Shown here: positions 34,707 through 44,689 of the stretch, piece by piece
Position numbering within the stretch: the stretch's first letter is position 1
Layout of the letters: every line of letters begins with the position of its first letter
NCBI RefSeq assembly: GCF_020026305.1
Contig: NZ_CP075691.1
Location: 186,001 to 250,000, forward strand
Direction of reading: 5' to 3'
DNA: 64,000 bases
DNA from: Streptomyces sp. 135
Lineage (GTDB): Bacteria > Actinomycetota > Actinomycetes > Streptomycetales > Streptomycetaceae
Notes under the pieces: generated by a model
Database searches by the model: none
Seen by the model: only the letters and a program-made list of their open reading frames with translations
What the model was told of the DNA's origin: nothing
Position numbers and translations under genes: made by a program

Positions 34707-37700
34707 TCAGCCTTGGTCGTCGGCCGTCGCGTGGGTGGTGGCGATGAGGTCGCGCAGCTGGGAGCGGGCGGTGATGCCCAGCTTGGGGAAGCTGCGGTAC
34801 AGGTGCGAGCCGACCGTGCGCGGGGAGAGGAAGAGCTTCTCGCCGATCTCGCGGTTGGTCAGCCCGCGGGCGGCGAGCCCGACGATCTGCCGCTGTTGCG
34901 GGGAGAGTTCGGCGAGGGCGTCGGGGGCCGGGTCCGTGACGTCGAGGCCGGCCGCGCGTGCCTCGGCCCTGGCGCGCTCGATCCACGGGCGGGCGCCCAG
35001 GCGCCGGAAGGTCTCCAGGGCCTCGGTGAGCGGCGCCCTGGCCTCGGCGATGCGCCGACGGCGCCGCAGCCACTCGGCGAGGTCCAGCAGGGCCTGGGCG
35101 CGTTCGAAGGGCCAGTGCTTCAGCAGCGGGTCCGCCAGCGCCGCCCGGAAGTGCGGCTCCGCGTCCGCCGGGTCTGCCAGCAGGCCACGGGCCCGGCTGA
35201 TCAGTGCGCGCAGGCGGGGCGAGGCGCCCGCCGCGAGGGCGCGTGCGCAGTGCTCGACGACCGCGGTGGCTTCCTCACGGCGCCCGCTGCGCACGGCGGT
35301 GGCGGCCAGATCCGCGAGCGCCGGGTAGGAGGCGTGGTAGTGCTCGGGGGCGCCATCTGCCGTGAAGACCGCGCGGAGTTGGTCGTACCCCGCCTCGTGC
35401 GCGCCTTCCGCGAGGGCCGCGGCGCCGAGCGCGCGACGGGCATAGACGGCCACCGAGCGGCTCTCCAGCGGGTCGACCAGGGCGAGCGCCTCCTCGGCCC
35501 GGGCGCGGGCCGCCGCCGGGTCCCCCTGGTAGGCCAGCACGACGGCGTCCACCGCGGCCGCACACGCCTCGGCGTGGTCGAGGCCGGCCGCCGAAGCGAC
35601 CACGCCGCTGCGGGCGATGGCCTCCCTGGCCCGGCCCCACTTTCCCTGTTCCACATAGCTCCAGGCGGCCGCGCCGCCCAGCCCCTCCGGCAGCGGCCCG
35701 CGCAACCCCCAGCGGTCGAACGCCTCGTCGAAGGCGCGGACGGCCTCGGGGGTTTCGTCCAGCAGCCACGCCATGATGGCGAAAGCGGTGAGCCGCTCGG
35801 GACGGCGTCGCGCCTCGGCCGCGGCCTGCGGAAGCAGGGGGAGCAGTTCGGCCCTGTGGACGAAGGGGTCGGACACGGCCCGTATCCAGGCGCGCAACCA
35901 CGCGTGTGACGCGTCCTCGGGAAGGCTCGCCAGGATGTCCTGGATACGGTGCCGTTGGGCGTCCTCTCCGCAGTAGAAGCGGACCACGGCGGCACCGGCC
36001 AGGAGATCCAGCGCGGTGGTGGGCCGTGTGAGAGCCAACTGCTCGGCGGCGTCGGCCAGTCGGGAGAAGACCACGGTGTGGCGCACGGTCAGTACGGCCA
36101 GTCGCCCGACCTGTGCGGCGGCGTCGGACAGGAGCGACGCGTCGTCGGTACGCGCGCGTACCGAGTCGGCCAGTTCCTCGACCCAGGCGAGGTCACCGGT
36201 GAACACGGCCTCCGCGGCGGCCTCGACCAGCAGCCGGGCGCTGTCCTCGCGCGGCGCGAGTTCCGCGGCGCGTTGCAGGGCCTGCCGCCGCGTGGCCGCC
36301 GCGGCGGCGCGCCCGGTCGGCCGTCCGCTCCAACTGCGCCGATACGGCCGCGTCCGGAGGTGTGGCCGCGGCGGCGAGGTGCCAGACCCGCCGGTCGGGC
36401 TCGTCCCGCAGCAGTTCGGCGAGTGCCAGGTGGGCCGCGCGCCGGGCTTCGACGGGCGCGGCGTGATACGCGGCGGACCGGACCAGCGGGTGGCTGAACC
36501 GGAGTTCCAGGCCGGTCCGCCGGACGAGACCGGCTTGCTCGGCGGGCGACCACGCGTCGGCGGTGGTGGTGTCCGGCAGTACGGCAGGGATGACGGTCGC
36601 GGAGTCGGCGGTGTCCATGGCGGCCAGAAGCAGGAGGGCGCGACGGGTGGGGGCGGGGAGGTCGTGCAGGCGGGCCGCGAAGATCTGCTCCAGGTGATCG
36701 GTGAGCCGCAGCGGACCCACGGCCGGCGGGCCTGCGGCGGCGTTGTGTGCGGTGGCCGCGGCGTGTGTCGAGGCCGCGCTGCGTACGGTGGCCGTGTTGT
36801 GTGCGGTGGCCGTGTTGTGTCCCGAGACCGCGCTGTGCCCGGTGGCCGCATCGCGTACCGAGACCGCGCTGCGTGCCGAGACCGCGTCATGTGCCGAGGC
36901 CGCGTCGTGTCCGGTGGCCGCGGCATGTGCCGAGGCCCCGCTGCGTGCGGCGGCCGCGTAGCGTGCCGTGGCCGCCCTGGTCAGTTCGGTCAGCGCCAGC
37001 GGGTTGCCGGCGGACTGGTCGAGGATCTGTGTCCTGATCCTGCCGGTGGGGCGCCGCGGTTGCAGGTCCAGCAGGCGGCCGGCCGCGGCGTCGTCGAGCG
37101 GTCCGAGCGTGAGTGTCGGCGTGTGCCGGTCGAACCCGGGGACGCGATCACCGACGCGGGCCGCGAGCAGCATCGTGACCGGTTCGCCCGCCAGCCGTCG
37201 GGCGGCGAAGGACAGTACGTCCACGGAGGAACGGTCGAGCCACTGCGCGTCGTCCAGCACCACGAGCACGGGCCCTCGGTCCCCCAGGGCCGAGAGCAGG
37301 CTCAGGACGGCGACACCGATCAGCATGAGGTCGGGCTCCGCGGTGGCCGGACCGGCGCCGAAGGCACCGTGCAGCGCCGCGCGCTGCCTCAGCGGCAGCC
37401 CGTCCACGTCAGCCGATACCGGCCGCAGCAACTGGTGCAGGGCGGCGAACGCGAGGCTCGACTCCGACTCGCTGCCCTCGGCGCGCAGGACACGAGCGCC
37501 GCTCGCTTCGGCCCGGCGCACCGCGCGATCCAGCAGCGCGGTCTTCCCCATGCCCACATCACCGAGAAGCATCAGAGCCGGGTCGGCCGACGCCGAGTCC
37601 ACCATGTGGAAGAGGCGTGCCAGTTCCGCGTCCCGGCCGACGATCGGCCTCTTCCCGTCCGGCTCCGGCCCCGCGACCGGACGGGGGTCGCCTGCTTGCT

Positions 37701-37707
37701 CTTGCAC
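34707..37707 (-). pseudogene. Large LuxR-family (LAL/MalT-type) regulator, frameshifted
   Basis: A gene of about 1000 codons in two frames. The 5' part, GTG at 37707, has the AAA ATPase with Walker A LLGDVGMGKTALLD and Walker B-like VLVVLDDAQWLD. It continues to QLERTADRA near 36320, where the frame shifts, as if one base had been inserted or two lost, in a GCC/GCG-rich run. The other frame continues ATRRQALQRAAELAPREDSA through TPR-like helices to the C-terminal LuxR helix-turn-helix, LTNREIGEKLFLSPRTVGSH. Only the second part binds DNA, so the shift disables the gene unless it is a sequencing error. It contains an 18-bp minisatellite and is divergent from the metallo-hydrolase gene. Confidence 0.85.
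36734..36967 (-). repeat. 18-bp minisatellite, 13 degenerate copies, coding a hexapeptide repeat
   Basis: Thirteen consecutive 18-bp units, such as GTGGCCGTGTTGTGTGCG and GAGACCGCGCTGCGTGCC on the plus strand. Units start with GTGGCC, GAGGCC or GAGACC. On the coding (minus) strand they give about 78 residues of hexapeptides such as ATVRSA, ASTHAA and ATAHNA. The insert sits between the ATPase core (NPLALTELTRAATARY) and the next conserved block (LRLTDHLEQIFAARLHDLP), where related regulators have only a short loop. Confidence 0.92.
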
Positions 37708-37895
37708 GGGGTCCGGTCTCCAGGAATGGTGTTCGTCGATCGGTGGCGTCTCGCCTTGTCGTCCTCGCCCTCAGGCTACAAGCGTGGACGCGGTGCCCGG
37801 GCCCTGCGGACCGGTGCAGTCACATGACTGATACCGCGTGGCCGGAGGCCGCTCGTACGGTTCCGGGAAAGCCTCCGAATTCTTGAGGAATACCC

Positions 37896-38810
37896 ATGGA
37901 ACACATCAAGCTCGGCAACGTCACCGTCACCCGGGTCCGGGAGTACTACGGTTCCGTCGAAATGACGCCCGACACCTTCTTTCCGGAGAGTTCGAAGGAA
38001 GTATGGGACGACGGCGCCTCCTGGCTGAGCCCGCATTTCCTGCGCCCCGAGACCAATACCGTGAATTCCGCCATCCAGACGTGGGTGCTGCGCAGCGCGG
38101 GCAGGACCATCCTCGTCGACACCGGCGTGGGCAACCACAAGGACCGCCCGTACGCGCCGGTCTGGAGCCGTCTCGAAACGGACTTCCTGGCCGAGCTCGC
38201 GCGCGCCGGCGTCGAGCCCGAGGACGTCGACATCGTGATCAACACGCATCTCCACATCGATCACGTCGGCTGGAACACGTATCTTGACGGCAGGCAGTGG
38301 GTGCCCACTTTCCCCAACGCCACCTATCTGATGCCGAAGGACGACTTCGACTTCTGGAATCCCGAGAACGGCCACCAGCCGCTGCTCGGCCGCGGCAACC
38401 AGAACGTCTTCGAGGACAGCGTGGCCCCGGTGCACCGGGCCGGCCAGACGCTGCTGTGGGAGAACAGCCACCGGATCGACGCCGACCTGCGCCTGGACGC
38501 GGCTCCCGGACACACACCCGGCTCCTCCGTGCTGACCCTCGCCTCCGGGTCGGACCGCGCGGTGTTCGTCGGCGACCTGCTGCACACCCCGGTGCAGATC
38601 CTGGAGCCGGACGCCAACAGCTGCTTCTGCGAGGACCCCGCGGGCGCCCGCGCCACCCGACGCAAGGTCCTGGGCCGGGCGGCCGACGACAACGCCCTCG
38701 TGGTCCCCGCGCACCTGGGCGGCCACGGCGCGGCCGAAGTCGTGCGGGACGGCACGAAGTTCGCCATCAAGGGCTGGGCCCCCTTCACCCCGTACACCGA
38801 GCAGGGCTGA
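37896..38810 (+). CDS. MBL-fold metallo-hydrolase
   Basis: A 304-aa metallo-beta-lactamase-fold hydrolase. The HxHxDH motif is NTHLHIDHVGW (His118, His120, Asp122, His123). Further ligands are His in DAAPGHTPGSSVLT and Asp in VFVGDLLHTP, with the last His likely in VVPAHLGGHG. The form is closest to lactonase/quorum-quenching-like and uncharacterised actinobacterial MBL enzymes; the substrate is unknown. The ATG at 37896 follows GAGGAAT. It is followed 21 bp later by a carboxylesterase gene and is divergent from the LuxR regulator, which may have controlled both. Confidence 0.9.
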   Translation: MEHIKLGNVTVTRVREYYGSVEMTPDTFFPESSKEVWDDGASWLSPHFLRPETNTVNSAIQTWVLRSAGRTILVDTGVGNHKDRPYAPVWSRLETDFLAELARAGVEPEDVDIVINTHLHIDHVGWNTYLDGRQWVPTFPNATYLMPKDDFDFWNPENGHQPLLGRGNQNVFEDSVAPVHRAGQTLLWENSHRIDADLRLDAAPGHTPGSSVLTLASGSDRAVFVGDLLHTPVQILEPDANSCFCEDPAGARATRRKVLGRAADDNALVVPAHLGGHGAAEVVRDGTKFAIKGWAPFTPYTEQG

Positions 38811-38831
38811 GACCCTCGGAAAGGCATCACC

Positions 38832-40370
38832 GTGAACCACCACCCCGACCCCGTCGTGATCACCGCGCGGGGGGCCGTCCGCGGTCTGCGCCAGGGTGAC
38901 GGCACCGCAGCCTTCCTGAACATCCCCTACGCCGCGCCTCCCCTCGGCGCCGGCCGGTTCGCCCCGCCGCAGCCGCACGAGCCGTGGGACGGCACAAGAG
39001 ACGCCACCGCGCCGGGACCCAACGCTCCCCAGTCCGCGCGCGAGCTCGGCAGCGTGGACATGTCCCCCTACTTCGGCGCCGGTTGGAGCCGCGGTGCGGA
39101 CTACCTCACCGTCAACGCCTTCGCGCCTGCGCCCGCGCCCGCTGCCGCCTCCGCCGCCGGTGGCCTGCCCGTCATGGTGTTCGTGCACGGCGGCGGATTC
39201 GTCGCCGGTTCGACGCGGTCCGCGCTGTACGACGGCTCCGCCTTCGCCCGCGACGGCGTCGTCCTCGTCACGCTCAACTACCGGCTTGGCATCGCCGGGT
39301 TCCTCGACATCCCCGGTGCGCCCGCCAACCGCGGTCTGCTCGATGTCGTCGCCGCGCTGCGCTGGGTGCGGGAGAACATCACCGCCTTCGGCGGTGACCC
39401 GTACAACGTCACCCTCTTCGGCCAGTCGGCCGGGGCGACCATCGTCGGCGGCGTCCTCGCCACGCCCGCAGCCACCGGTCTCGTCCGCCGGGCGATCGTC
39501 CAGAGCGGCAGCGGCCTGGGCGCGTTCACGACGGAGCAGGCCGCCCGCGTCACCAGGGCGGCGGCCGGATCCCTGGGCATCGAGCCCCATGCCGACGCCT
39601 TCGCGGACATCTCCGACGAGCGCCTGGTCGAGGCCGCCTCCCGGCTCGGGGGCATCGACCTGCGGACCGACACACACCACGACCCGCTGGCCGGGCTCAG
39701 CCCCTTCGGCCTGGTCCTCGACACGCAGCCCGCCGCATCCGTCGCCACCGGCCTCGGCGCCGGCATCGACCTGCTCATCGGGACCAACACCGAGGAGGGA
39801 AACCTCTACCTGGCCCCCGTGGGCAAGTACGCCACCTCGACCGCCGCGGACGTCGACGACACGGCGGCGCGCGCCCACCCGGATCCGGCGCGGCTCGTCG
39901 AGACGTACCGCACGTCCCGACCCGAGGCGTCCTTCGGCGAGCTGCGGTCCGCCATCCTGGGCGACGCGCTGTTCGGCGCGGGCAGCTGGGCCCTGGCGGA
40001 GGCCCACGCCGCCCTCCCCGAGTCCGCCACCTTCGCCTACGAGTTCGCCTGGCGGTCGCGGGCACTGAACGCAGCGCTCGGCGCCGCCCACGCGGTGGAG
40101 CTGCCGTTCGTCTTCGATCTCGCGCAGCTCCCCCGACTGCGGGGTGCGGGCGGGCTGCTCGGCCCCGGCGGGCCCCCCGCGGCGCTCGCCGCCCGCGTGC
40201 ACGGGGCCTGGGTCCGGTTCGCCGCCACCGGCAATCCCGGCTGGGACCCGTACGACACCGAGCGCCGGGCCACGATGCGAATCGACGCCGAGTGGACCCA
40301 GCTGGACGACCCCCGCGGCCAGGAACGGAGGGCCTGGATACGCCCCCGTCCGCCGGAGCGGGCGCGATAA
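38832..40370 (+). CDS. Type-B carboxylesterase
   Basis: A 512-aa alpha/beta-hydrolase of the carboxylesterase/para-nitrobenzyl esterase family. GAVRGLRQGDGTAAFLNIPY is the N-terminal family signature, VMVFVHGGGFVAGS the oxyanion hole, and Ser199 in FGQSAGA the nucleophile. The acid is probably Glu in GTNTEEGNL and the His is in GAAHAVELPFVF. No signal peptide, so it is cytoplasmic. GTG start 21 bp after the MBL gene, on the same strand: likely one operon that hydrolyses an ester and a lactone or related compound. Confidence 0.92.
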   Translation: MNHHPDPVVITARGAVRGLRQGDGTAAFLNIPYAAPPLGAGRFAPPQPHEPWDGTRDATAPGPNAPQSARELGSVDMSPYFGAGWSRGADYLTVNAFAPAPAPAAASAAGGLPVMVFVHGGGFVAGSTRSALYDGSAFARDGVVLVTLNYRLGIAGFLDIPGAPANRGLLDVVAALRWVRENITAFGGDPYNVTLFGQSAGATIVGGVLATPAATGLVRRAIVQSGSGLGAFTTEQAARVTRAAAGSLGIEPHADAFADISDERLVEAASRLGGIDLRTDTHHDPLAGLSPFGLVLDTQPAASVATGLGAGIDLLIGTNTEEGNLYLAPVGKYATSTAADVDDTAARAHPDPARLVETYRTSRPEASFGELRSAILGDALFGAGSWALAEAHAALPESATFAYEFAWRSRALNAALGAAHAVELPFVFDLAQLPRLRGAGGLLGPGGPPAALAARVHGAWVRFAATGNPGWDPYDTERRATMRIDAEWTQLDDPRGQERRAWIRPRPPERAR

Positions 40371-40434
40371 CCGGCCTTTCTGGACATAACCGGGGATAAT
40401 TCTTCGGAGGCAGAGGCGATAGCAGGGAGCCACA

Positions 40435-41040
40435 GTGATCCGTGTTCTTCTCGTCGAGGAAAACGGGCTGCTGCGCGGAGGACTCGCCGCCCTCCTGACC
40501 CGCGAGGACGACATCGAGGTCGTCGCGGAGACCGGAGGGGACGGACTGGTCCTCGCGCGAGCGCTCTCGTACCGCCCCGATGTGGTCGTCATCGACGTCG
40601 ACGGCCACCAGGACGAGGCGCTCGCCATGGCGAGCAAGATGGGCGAGTGCCTCCCGGAGTGCCGGACCCTCCTGGTGGCGGGGGCGCCGACGCTCGAACG
40701 GCTGCGCACGGTGCTGGCCCTGCGGCCGCCCGGGCTAATCGGCAAGGACGGGCCTCCCGACCGGCTCGTCGAGGGCATCCGCAAGGTGGTCGGCGGACAC
40801 CGCTACATCGCCCCTGAGCTGGCGGTACTCGTGCTCGACGCGGTGCAGAACCCCCTCACGCCGCGTGAACGGCAGGTCCTGCGGCTGGCCGCCGAGGGCG
40901 CACCGACGCGGGAGATCGCCGACCGGCTGGCGCTGTCCTTGGGAACCGTCCGCAACCACCTGTCGGCGATCACCCGCAAGGTCGCCGCCCGGAACCGCAT
41001 CGACGCGATCAGGATCGCCCGGGGGTCCGGCTGGCTGTGA
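40435..41040 (+). CDS. ramR: RamR, response regulator of the SapB-type lanthipeptide operon
   Basis: A 201-aa NarL-type regulator. The receiver domain has Asp54 in VVVIDVDG as the would-be phosphorylation site and Lys in LIGKDGPPDRLVEGI; the usual acidic pair reads Glu8-Glu9. The C-terminal LuxR helix-turn-helix is LTPRERQVLRLAAEGAPTRE with LSLGTVRNHLSAI. In Streptomyces coelicolor RamR is a dedicated activator of ramCSAB and no partner kinase is adjacent, as here. GTG start after GGGAG. Its last 32 bp overlap the end of ramB on the other strand. Confidence 0.9.
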   Translation: MIRVLLVEENGLLRGGLAALLTREDDIEVVAETGGDGLVLARALSYRPDVVVIDVDGHQDEALAMASKMGECLPECRTLLVAGAPTLERLRTVLALRPPGLIGKDGPPDRLVEGIRKVVGGHRYIAPELAVLVLDAVQNPLTPRERQVLRLAAEGAPTREIADRLALSLGTVRNHLSAITRKVAARNRIDAIRIARGSGWL

Positions 41041-42811
41041 CGTTCGCGGCCGACGGGAACCCCGCGGCCCGCGAGGGCTCCGTGACCTCCCAGTGTCCGA
41101 CGAGGTCCCGGTAGAGCGCGGAGCCCGCCAGCAGCTCCTCATGCGTCCCGAGGGCGGTGCCCGTGCCGTCGAGCACCAGCACGCGGTCGGCCCTCAGCGC
41201 CGAGCTGATCCGGTGCGCGCACACGAGCAGCGTGCCCGGGCGGCGGGCGAACGCCTCCTCCGCGCGGGCCTCCGATGCCGGGTCGAGGTGGCAGGTCGCC
41301 TCGTCCAGCAGCACCAGCCTGGCAGGGGGGAGGTACGAGCGGACGAGCGCCACCAGCTGGCGCTCCCCCGCCGACAGCTCCCGAGGGTCGGCAGGCACCT
41401 CGTAACCGCCCAGTCGCGCCACGAGCGGCCGGGCGCCGACCGCGTCCACCGCCGCGTCCACCTGGGCCGCGGTGGCATCGGGCGCCAGATAGGTGAGGTT
41501 CTCCCACAGCGTGCCGTCGAAGACGTAGGCCTCCTGCGGGATCAGTACCCGATGCCGGGCGAGCGTGCCGGTGCCGAGGGCCCGCACCGGTACGCCGTCC
41601 AGCCGGATCCGCCCGGCCTGCGGTTCGAGCACCCCCGCGACCAGCGAGGCGAGCGTCGATTTCCCCGCTCCGCTCGGCCCCACGACGGCCAGGTGCTCGC
41701 CCGGCTCCAGCACGAGGTCGAGCCCGTCGACCACCGGCTCCGCCGAGCGCGCGTAACCGAACGTGACACCGCGCAGCTCCACCCCGCCGAAGCCGCCCGG
41801 CGGCACCGTGCCCGGGCGACCCCGTGGCGCGTCCGCCGTGCCGGTCGTGTCCGGCATGGGCCGCTCGGCCGCTTCAGCGATCCGGGAGAGGGTGACCAGC
41901 AGCCACAGCCCGCTGCCGCCGAGCACCTGGACGAGGCCCTGCAACGCGGGCTGGAGGCCGCGCGACACGTATGTCACCGCGCCGAGGACCGCTCCCGCCG
42001 ATACCCCGCGCTGCACCAGCCAGGGCGCTCCCGCCAGGATGAGTACGAGGGGCAGCCACCCGCCGATGCCCAGCGACACGGTCCGTACCGCCGTCATCCG
42101 CGCCAGTGCCCGGGTGGCCTTCGCCGCGGCGTCGATCCGCTCGCCCGCCCGCCGCTGTACGAGGTCCTCGGCCCCGCACGCCGCCACGTCCCGCAGTCCG
42201 CCCGTCACCGCGCTCGCGGACTCCGCGATCCGCTCGTCGGCCAGCACCACGTCCCGCTGCCGCCCGGCCATGGCTCTCAGCGCCCCCGCGAACAGCGCCA
42301 GCCCCAGGACCAGGGGCGGCAGCACGAACACGAGCAGGGCCGGATCCAGGGCGGCCAGGCCGAGCAGCACGCCCGCCGCGGTGACGACGAAGCCCTGCAC
42401 GAACATGACGACGGCGCCGTAGGCCTCCCTGGCGATCTCGACATGCTCGGTGAGGCGCGCCACGCCGCCCGTGTCGACGGAGCGTCCTGCCTGTGCGGAA
42501 CGGTTCAGCGTGCCGGACGTGACGAGGGTGACCAGTTCGTCACGGAGCGGTTCCACCACGGCCGAGAGCCCGAGCGTCACGCGCCGCGTCGCCCAGGCGC
42601 CCACCATGACGGCGCCGGCCAGCGCCACCAGCCAGGCGAGGCCCTTCCCTGTCCGTTCGGCGAGGAAGCCGTCGTCCACGGCCCGGGCGACCATCCACCC
42701 GGACAGGGCGGCGGGAACCGCCTGCATCAGCGACCACCCCGTGAGGCGCAGGAACTCACCACGCCGCCGGTGGAGCGACTCCCGCAGCAGCCCTCCGGCC
42801 CTGCCGCTCAC
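41009..42811 (-). CDS. ramB: RamB, ABC transporter subunit of the lanthipeptide locus
   Basis: A 600-aa half-transporter with six N-terminal membrane segments and a C-terminal ATPase. Walker A is VVGPSGAGKSTLASL, the signature is ELSAGERQLVALVRSY, Walker B is RLVLLDEATCHLD and the switch His lies in LLVCAHRIS. The signature reads LSAGE rather than LSGGQ. It pairs with RamA, whose stop it overlaps by 4 nt, and probably exports the processed RamS peptide. No N-terminal peptidase domain is present. Confidence 0.9.
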   Translation of the reverse strand: MSGRAGGLLRESLHRRRGEFLRLTGWSLMQAVPAALSGWMVARAVDDGFLAERTGKGLAWLVALAGAVMVGAWATRRVTLGLSAVVEPLRDELVTLVTSGTLNRSAQAGRSVDTGGVARLTEHVEIAREAYGAVVMFVQGFVVTAAGVLLGLAALDPALLVFVLPPLVLGLALFAGALRAMAGRQRDVVLADERIAESASAVTGGLRDVAACGAEDLVQRRAGERIDAAAKATRALARMTAVRTVSLGIGGWLPLVLILAGAPWLVQRGVSAGAVLGAVTYVSRGLQPALQGLVQVLGGSGLWLLVTLSRIAEAAERPMPDTTGTADAPRGRPGTVPPGGFGGVELRGVTFGYARSAEPVVDGLDLVLEPGEHLAVVGPSGAGKSTLASLVAGVLEPQAGRIRLDGVPVRALGTGTLARHRVLIPQEAYVFDGTLWENLTYLAPDATAAQVDAAVDAVGARPLVARLGGYEVPADPRELSAGERQLVALVRSYLPPARLVLLDEATCHLDPASEARAEEAFARRPGTLLVCAHRISSALRADRVLVLDGTGTALGTHEELLAGSALYRDLVGHWEVTEPSRAAGFPSAANVTASRTPGRS

Positions 42812-44622
42812 GCCCGCTCCCCGGTTCGCACACCGGTCGCCTCACCGGAGCCCACCGCCGCCGCGTCCGTACCCGTCCCCGTAACCGGGGCCTCGGGCTG
42901 GAACGCGGCCCGGTAGCCCGGGTCCGCCCACAGGTCGCGGTGGCGGCCCTGCCCGCGTACGCCGCCGGCGTCCAGCCAGACGACCAGGTCCGCGCGGGCC
43001 GCGGTGGACGCGCGGTGCGTGACCACCAGGCGGGTGCGGCCCGCCAGGGCGCCCGTGCCGGTGAGGATGCGGCTGATGTGGTGTTCGGTCACGGTGTCGA
43101 GGCTCGCGGCGACGTCGTCCAGTACCAGCACCCGCCCCCTCCGCCCCGACTGGACGAACGCCCGTGCCAGTCCCACCCGCTGCGCCTCGCCCCCCGAGAT
43201 GGGCGCGTCGGCGAGCCGCGTCCCGTACCCCTCGGGCATCCGCCGGATGAACGCGTCGGCCCGAGCCGCCGTGGCCGCCCGCGCCACCTCGTCCGGTCCC
43301 GCCGATGCCGGCCCGAACCCGATCGCGTCGGCGAAGGTCTCGCCGAGCAGGATGGGCCGCTCGAATCCGTAGGCCACCGCCTGCCGCAGCGCGTGCCGGT
43401 CGAGCAGGCGCAGCGGCAGGCCGTCCAGCAGCACCTCGCCCTCGTCCGGGTCGAGGAGGCGCCCACCGAGGGCGGCCAGCACGGACTTGCCGGAACCGGA
43501 GCGCCCGGCGACCGCGACCAGGGCTCCTGCCGGGACGGTCGACCACAGGTTCTCCAGTACGGCGGCGCCGTCCGGCCCCCGTACCGTGACGCCCCGGAAC
43601 TCCAGCCGCCCGGGCCCTTCGGGGAGCGGTTCGCCCCCGTACGCCATGGGTGGTTCCGCGAGCACTTCGGCGACGCGGCCGGCCGTTCCCCGCGCGAGGG
43701 CGAGCCGGTTCGCCGACGCCACCAGCGAGCTGATGCCGGTGGCCAGGACCACGTACTCGCCGGCCGCGAGCATCTGCCCGGGGGTGATCCGGCCGCGCGC
43801 CAGCTCCAGACCGGCGACGGCGAGCACGGCGACCTCCAGCAGCGGGATGGCCAGGGCTTCCCGCGACGACACCCGCGCGAGGGCGCCCCACATGCCGTAC
43901 CCGTGGCGACGCAGTTCGGGCAGCGGACCGAGCACGCGCCGCACCTCGCGGTCCACGGTTCCGGCCGCCGTGATGGTCCGGATGCCGGACAGGGCGTCCA
44001 CGAGCCGGGCGGCGACTTGGCCCTGCGCGTCGAAGTAGCGTTCGTTTATGCCGGAGGCGTCCCGGATGAAGGTCCGCACCACGGCCAGGACGACGGGCAG
44101 CCCCACCAGGAAGGTGAGGCAGAGCCACGGGTCGATCAGCGCGAGCGCGACGATCGCGCCGAGCGGGGGCACCAGGTCCATGAGGGCCCAGACGAGCGTC
44201 GACGCCACCTGTCCGGTGCGGGCGGAGTTGCCCACCAGCCGGCTCACCAGGTCCCCGGCCGTGAACCGTCGCGCGGCCCGGGGGCCCAGGCGCAGTACGT
44301 GCTTGAGCAGCGTGTGACGCAGCCACGCGGTGGAACGCGCCTCGGCCATCTTTCCCATGAAGTCGTCCAGCGTGTCGGCCGCCATCAGCACGCAGACCGC
44401 CGCGACGCTCAGGCCCAGCCACAGGGCGAAGTCACCGCCGTCGAGCACGGCGTCGACCGTACGGCCCATCAGGGCGGGCAGCACGGTGTAGATGCCCGCG
44501 AGCAGCAGCGAGACGGCCATCATGGCGGCCACCCAGGGCCCGCCCGCGCGCGTCGTCGTCAGGAGCAGCCGGTCCGCGGCAGACCGGCCGGCGGGACGCT
44601 GGCCCGCGGCACGTCGGTCCAT
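42808..44622 (-). CDS. ramA: RamA, ABC transporter subunit of the lanthipeptide locus
   Basis: A 604-aa half-transporter. Six membrane segments begin near VAAMMAVSLLLAGIYTVLPA. Walker A is AVAGRSGSGKSVLAAL, the signature is PISGGEAQRVGLARAF, Walker B is RVLVLDDVAASLD and the switch His lies in RLVVTHRAS. The Walker B acidic pair is DD rather than DE, which would weaken hydrolysis at that site, a common asymmetry in heterodimeric exporters. ATG at 44622 after CCAGGAGG, separated from ramS by a hairpin. Confidence 0.9.
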   Translation of the reverse strand: MDRRAAGQRPAGRSAADRLLLTTTRAGGPWVAAMMAVSLLLAGIYTVLPALMGRTVDAVLDGGDFALWLGLSVAAVCVLMAADTLDDFMGKMAEARSTAWLRHTLLKHVLRLGPRAARRFTAGDLVSRLVGNSARTGQVASTLVWALMDLVPPLGAIVALALIDPWLCLTFLVGLPVVLAVVRTFIRDASGINERYFDAQGQVAARLVDALSGIRTITAAGTVDREVRRVLGPLPELRRHGYGMWGALARVSSREALAIPLLEVAVLAVAGLELARGRITPGQMLAAGEYVVLATGISSLVASANRLALARGTAGRVAEVLAEPPMAYGGEPLPEGPGRLEFRGVTVRGPDGAAVLENLWSTVPAGALVAVAGRSGSGKSVLAALGGRLLDPDEGEVLLDGLPLRLLDRHALRQAVAYGFERPILLGETFADAIGFGPASAGPDEVARAATAARADAFIRRMPEGYGTRLADAPISGGEAQRVGLARAFVQSGRRGRVLVLDDVAASLDTVTEHHISRILTGTGALAGRTRLVVTHRASTAARADLVVWLDAGGVRGQGRHRDLWADPGYRAAFQPEAPVTGTGTDAAAVGSGEATGVRTGERA

Positions 44623-44651
44623 GGACGCCTCCTGGTACGGAGACAGAAAGA

Positions 44652-44680
44652 GGGCGGGGACGCGCTCGACGTCCCCGCCC
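44652..44680 (-). terminator. Hairpin between ramS and ramA
   Basis: GGGCGGGGAC (44652-44661) and GTCCCCGCCC (44671-44680) form a perfect 10-bp stem with a 9-nt loop, 9 bp after the ramS stop. It likely stabilises or ends the ramCS transcript so that the precursor peptide is made in excess over the transporter. Confidence 0.8.
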
Positions 44681-44689
44681 CGGCGGGTG

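Noticed and set aside
37776..40784. Minus-strand open frame of 1002 codons
   Set aside because: Antisense to the MBL and carboxylesterase genes, which have clear catalytic motifs; low-complexity composition.
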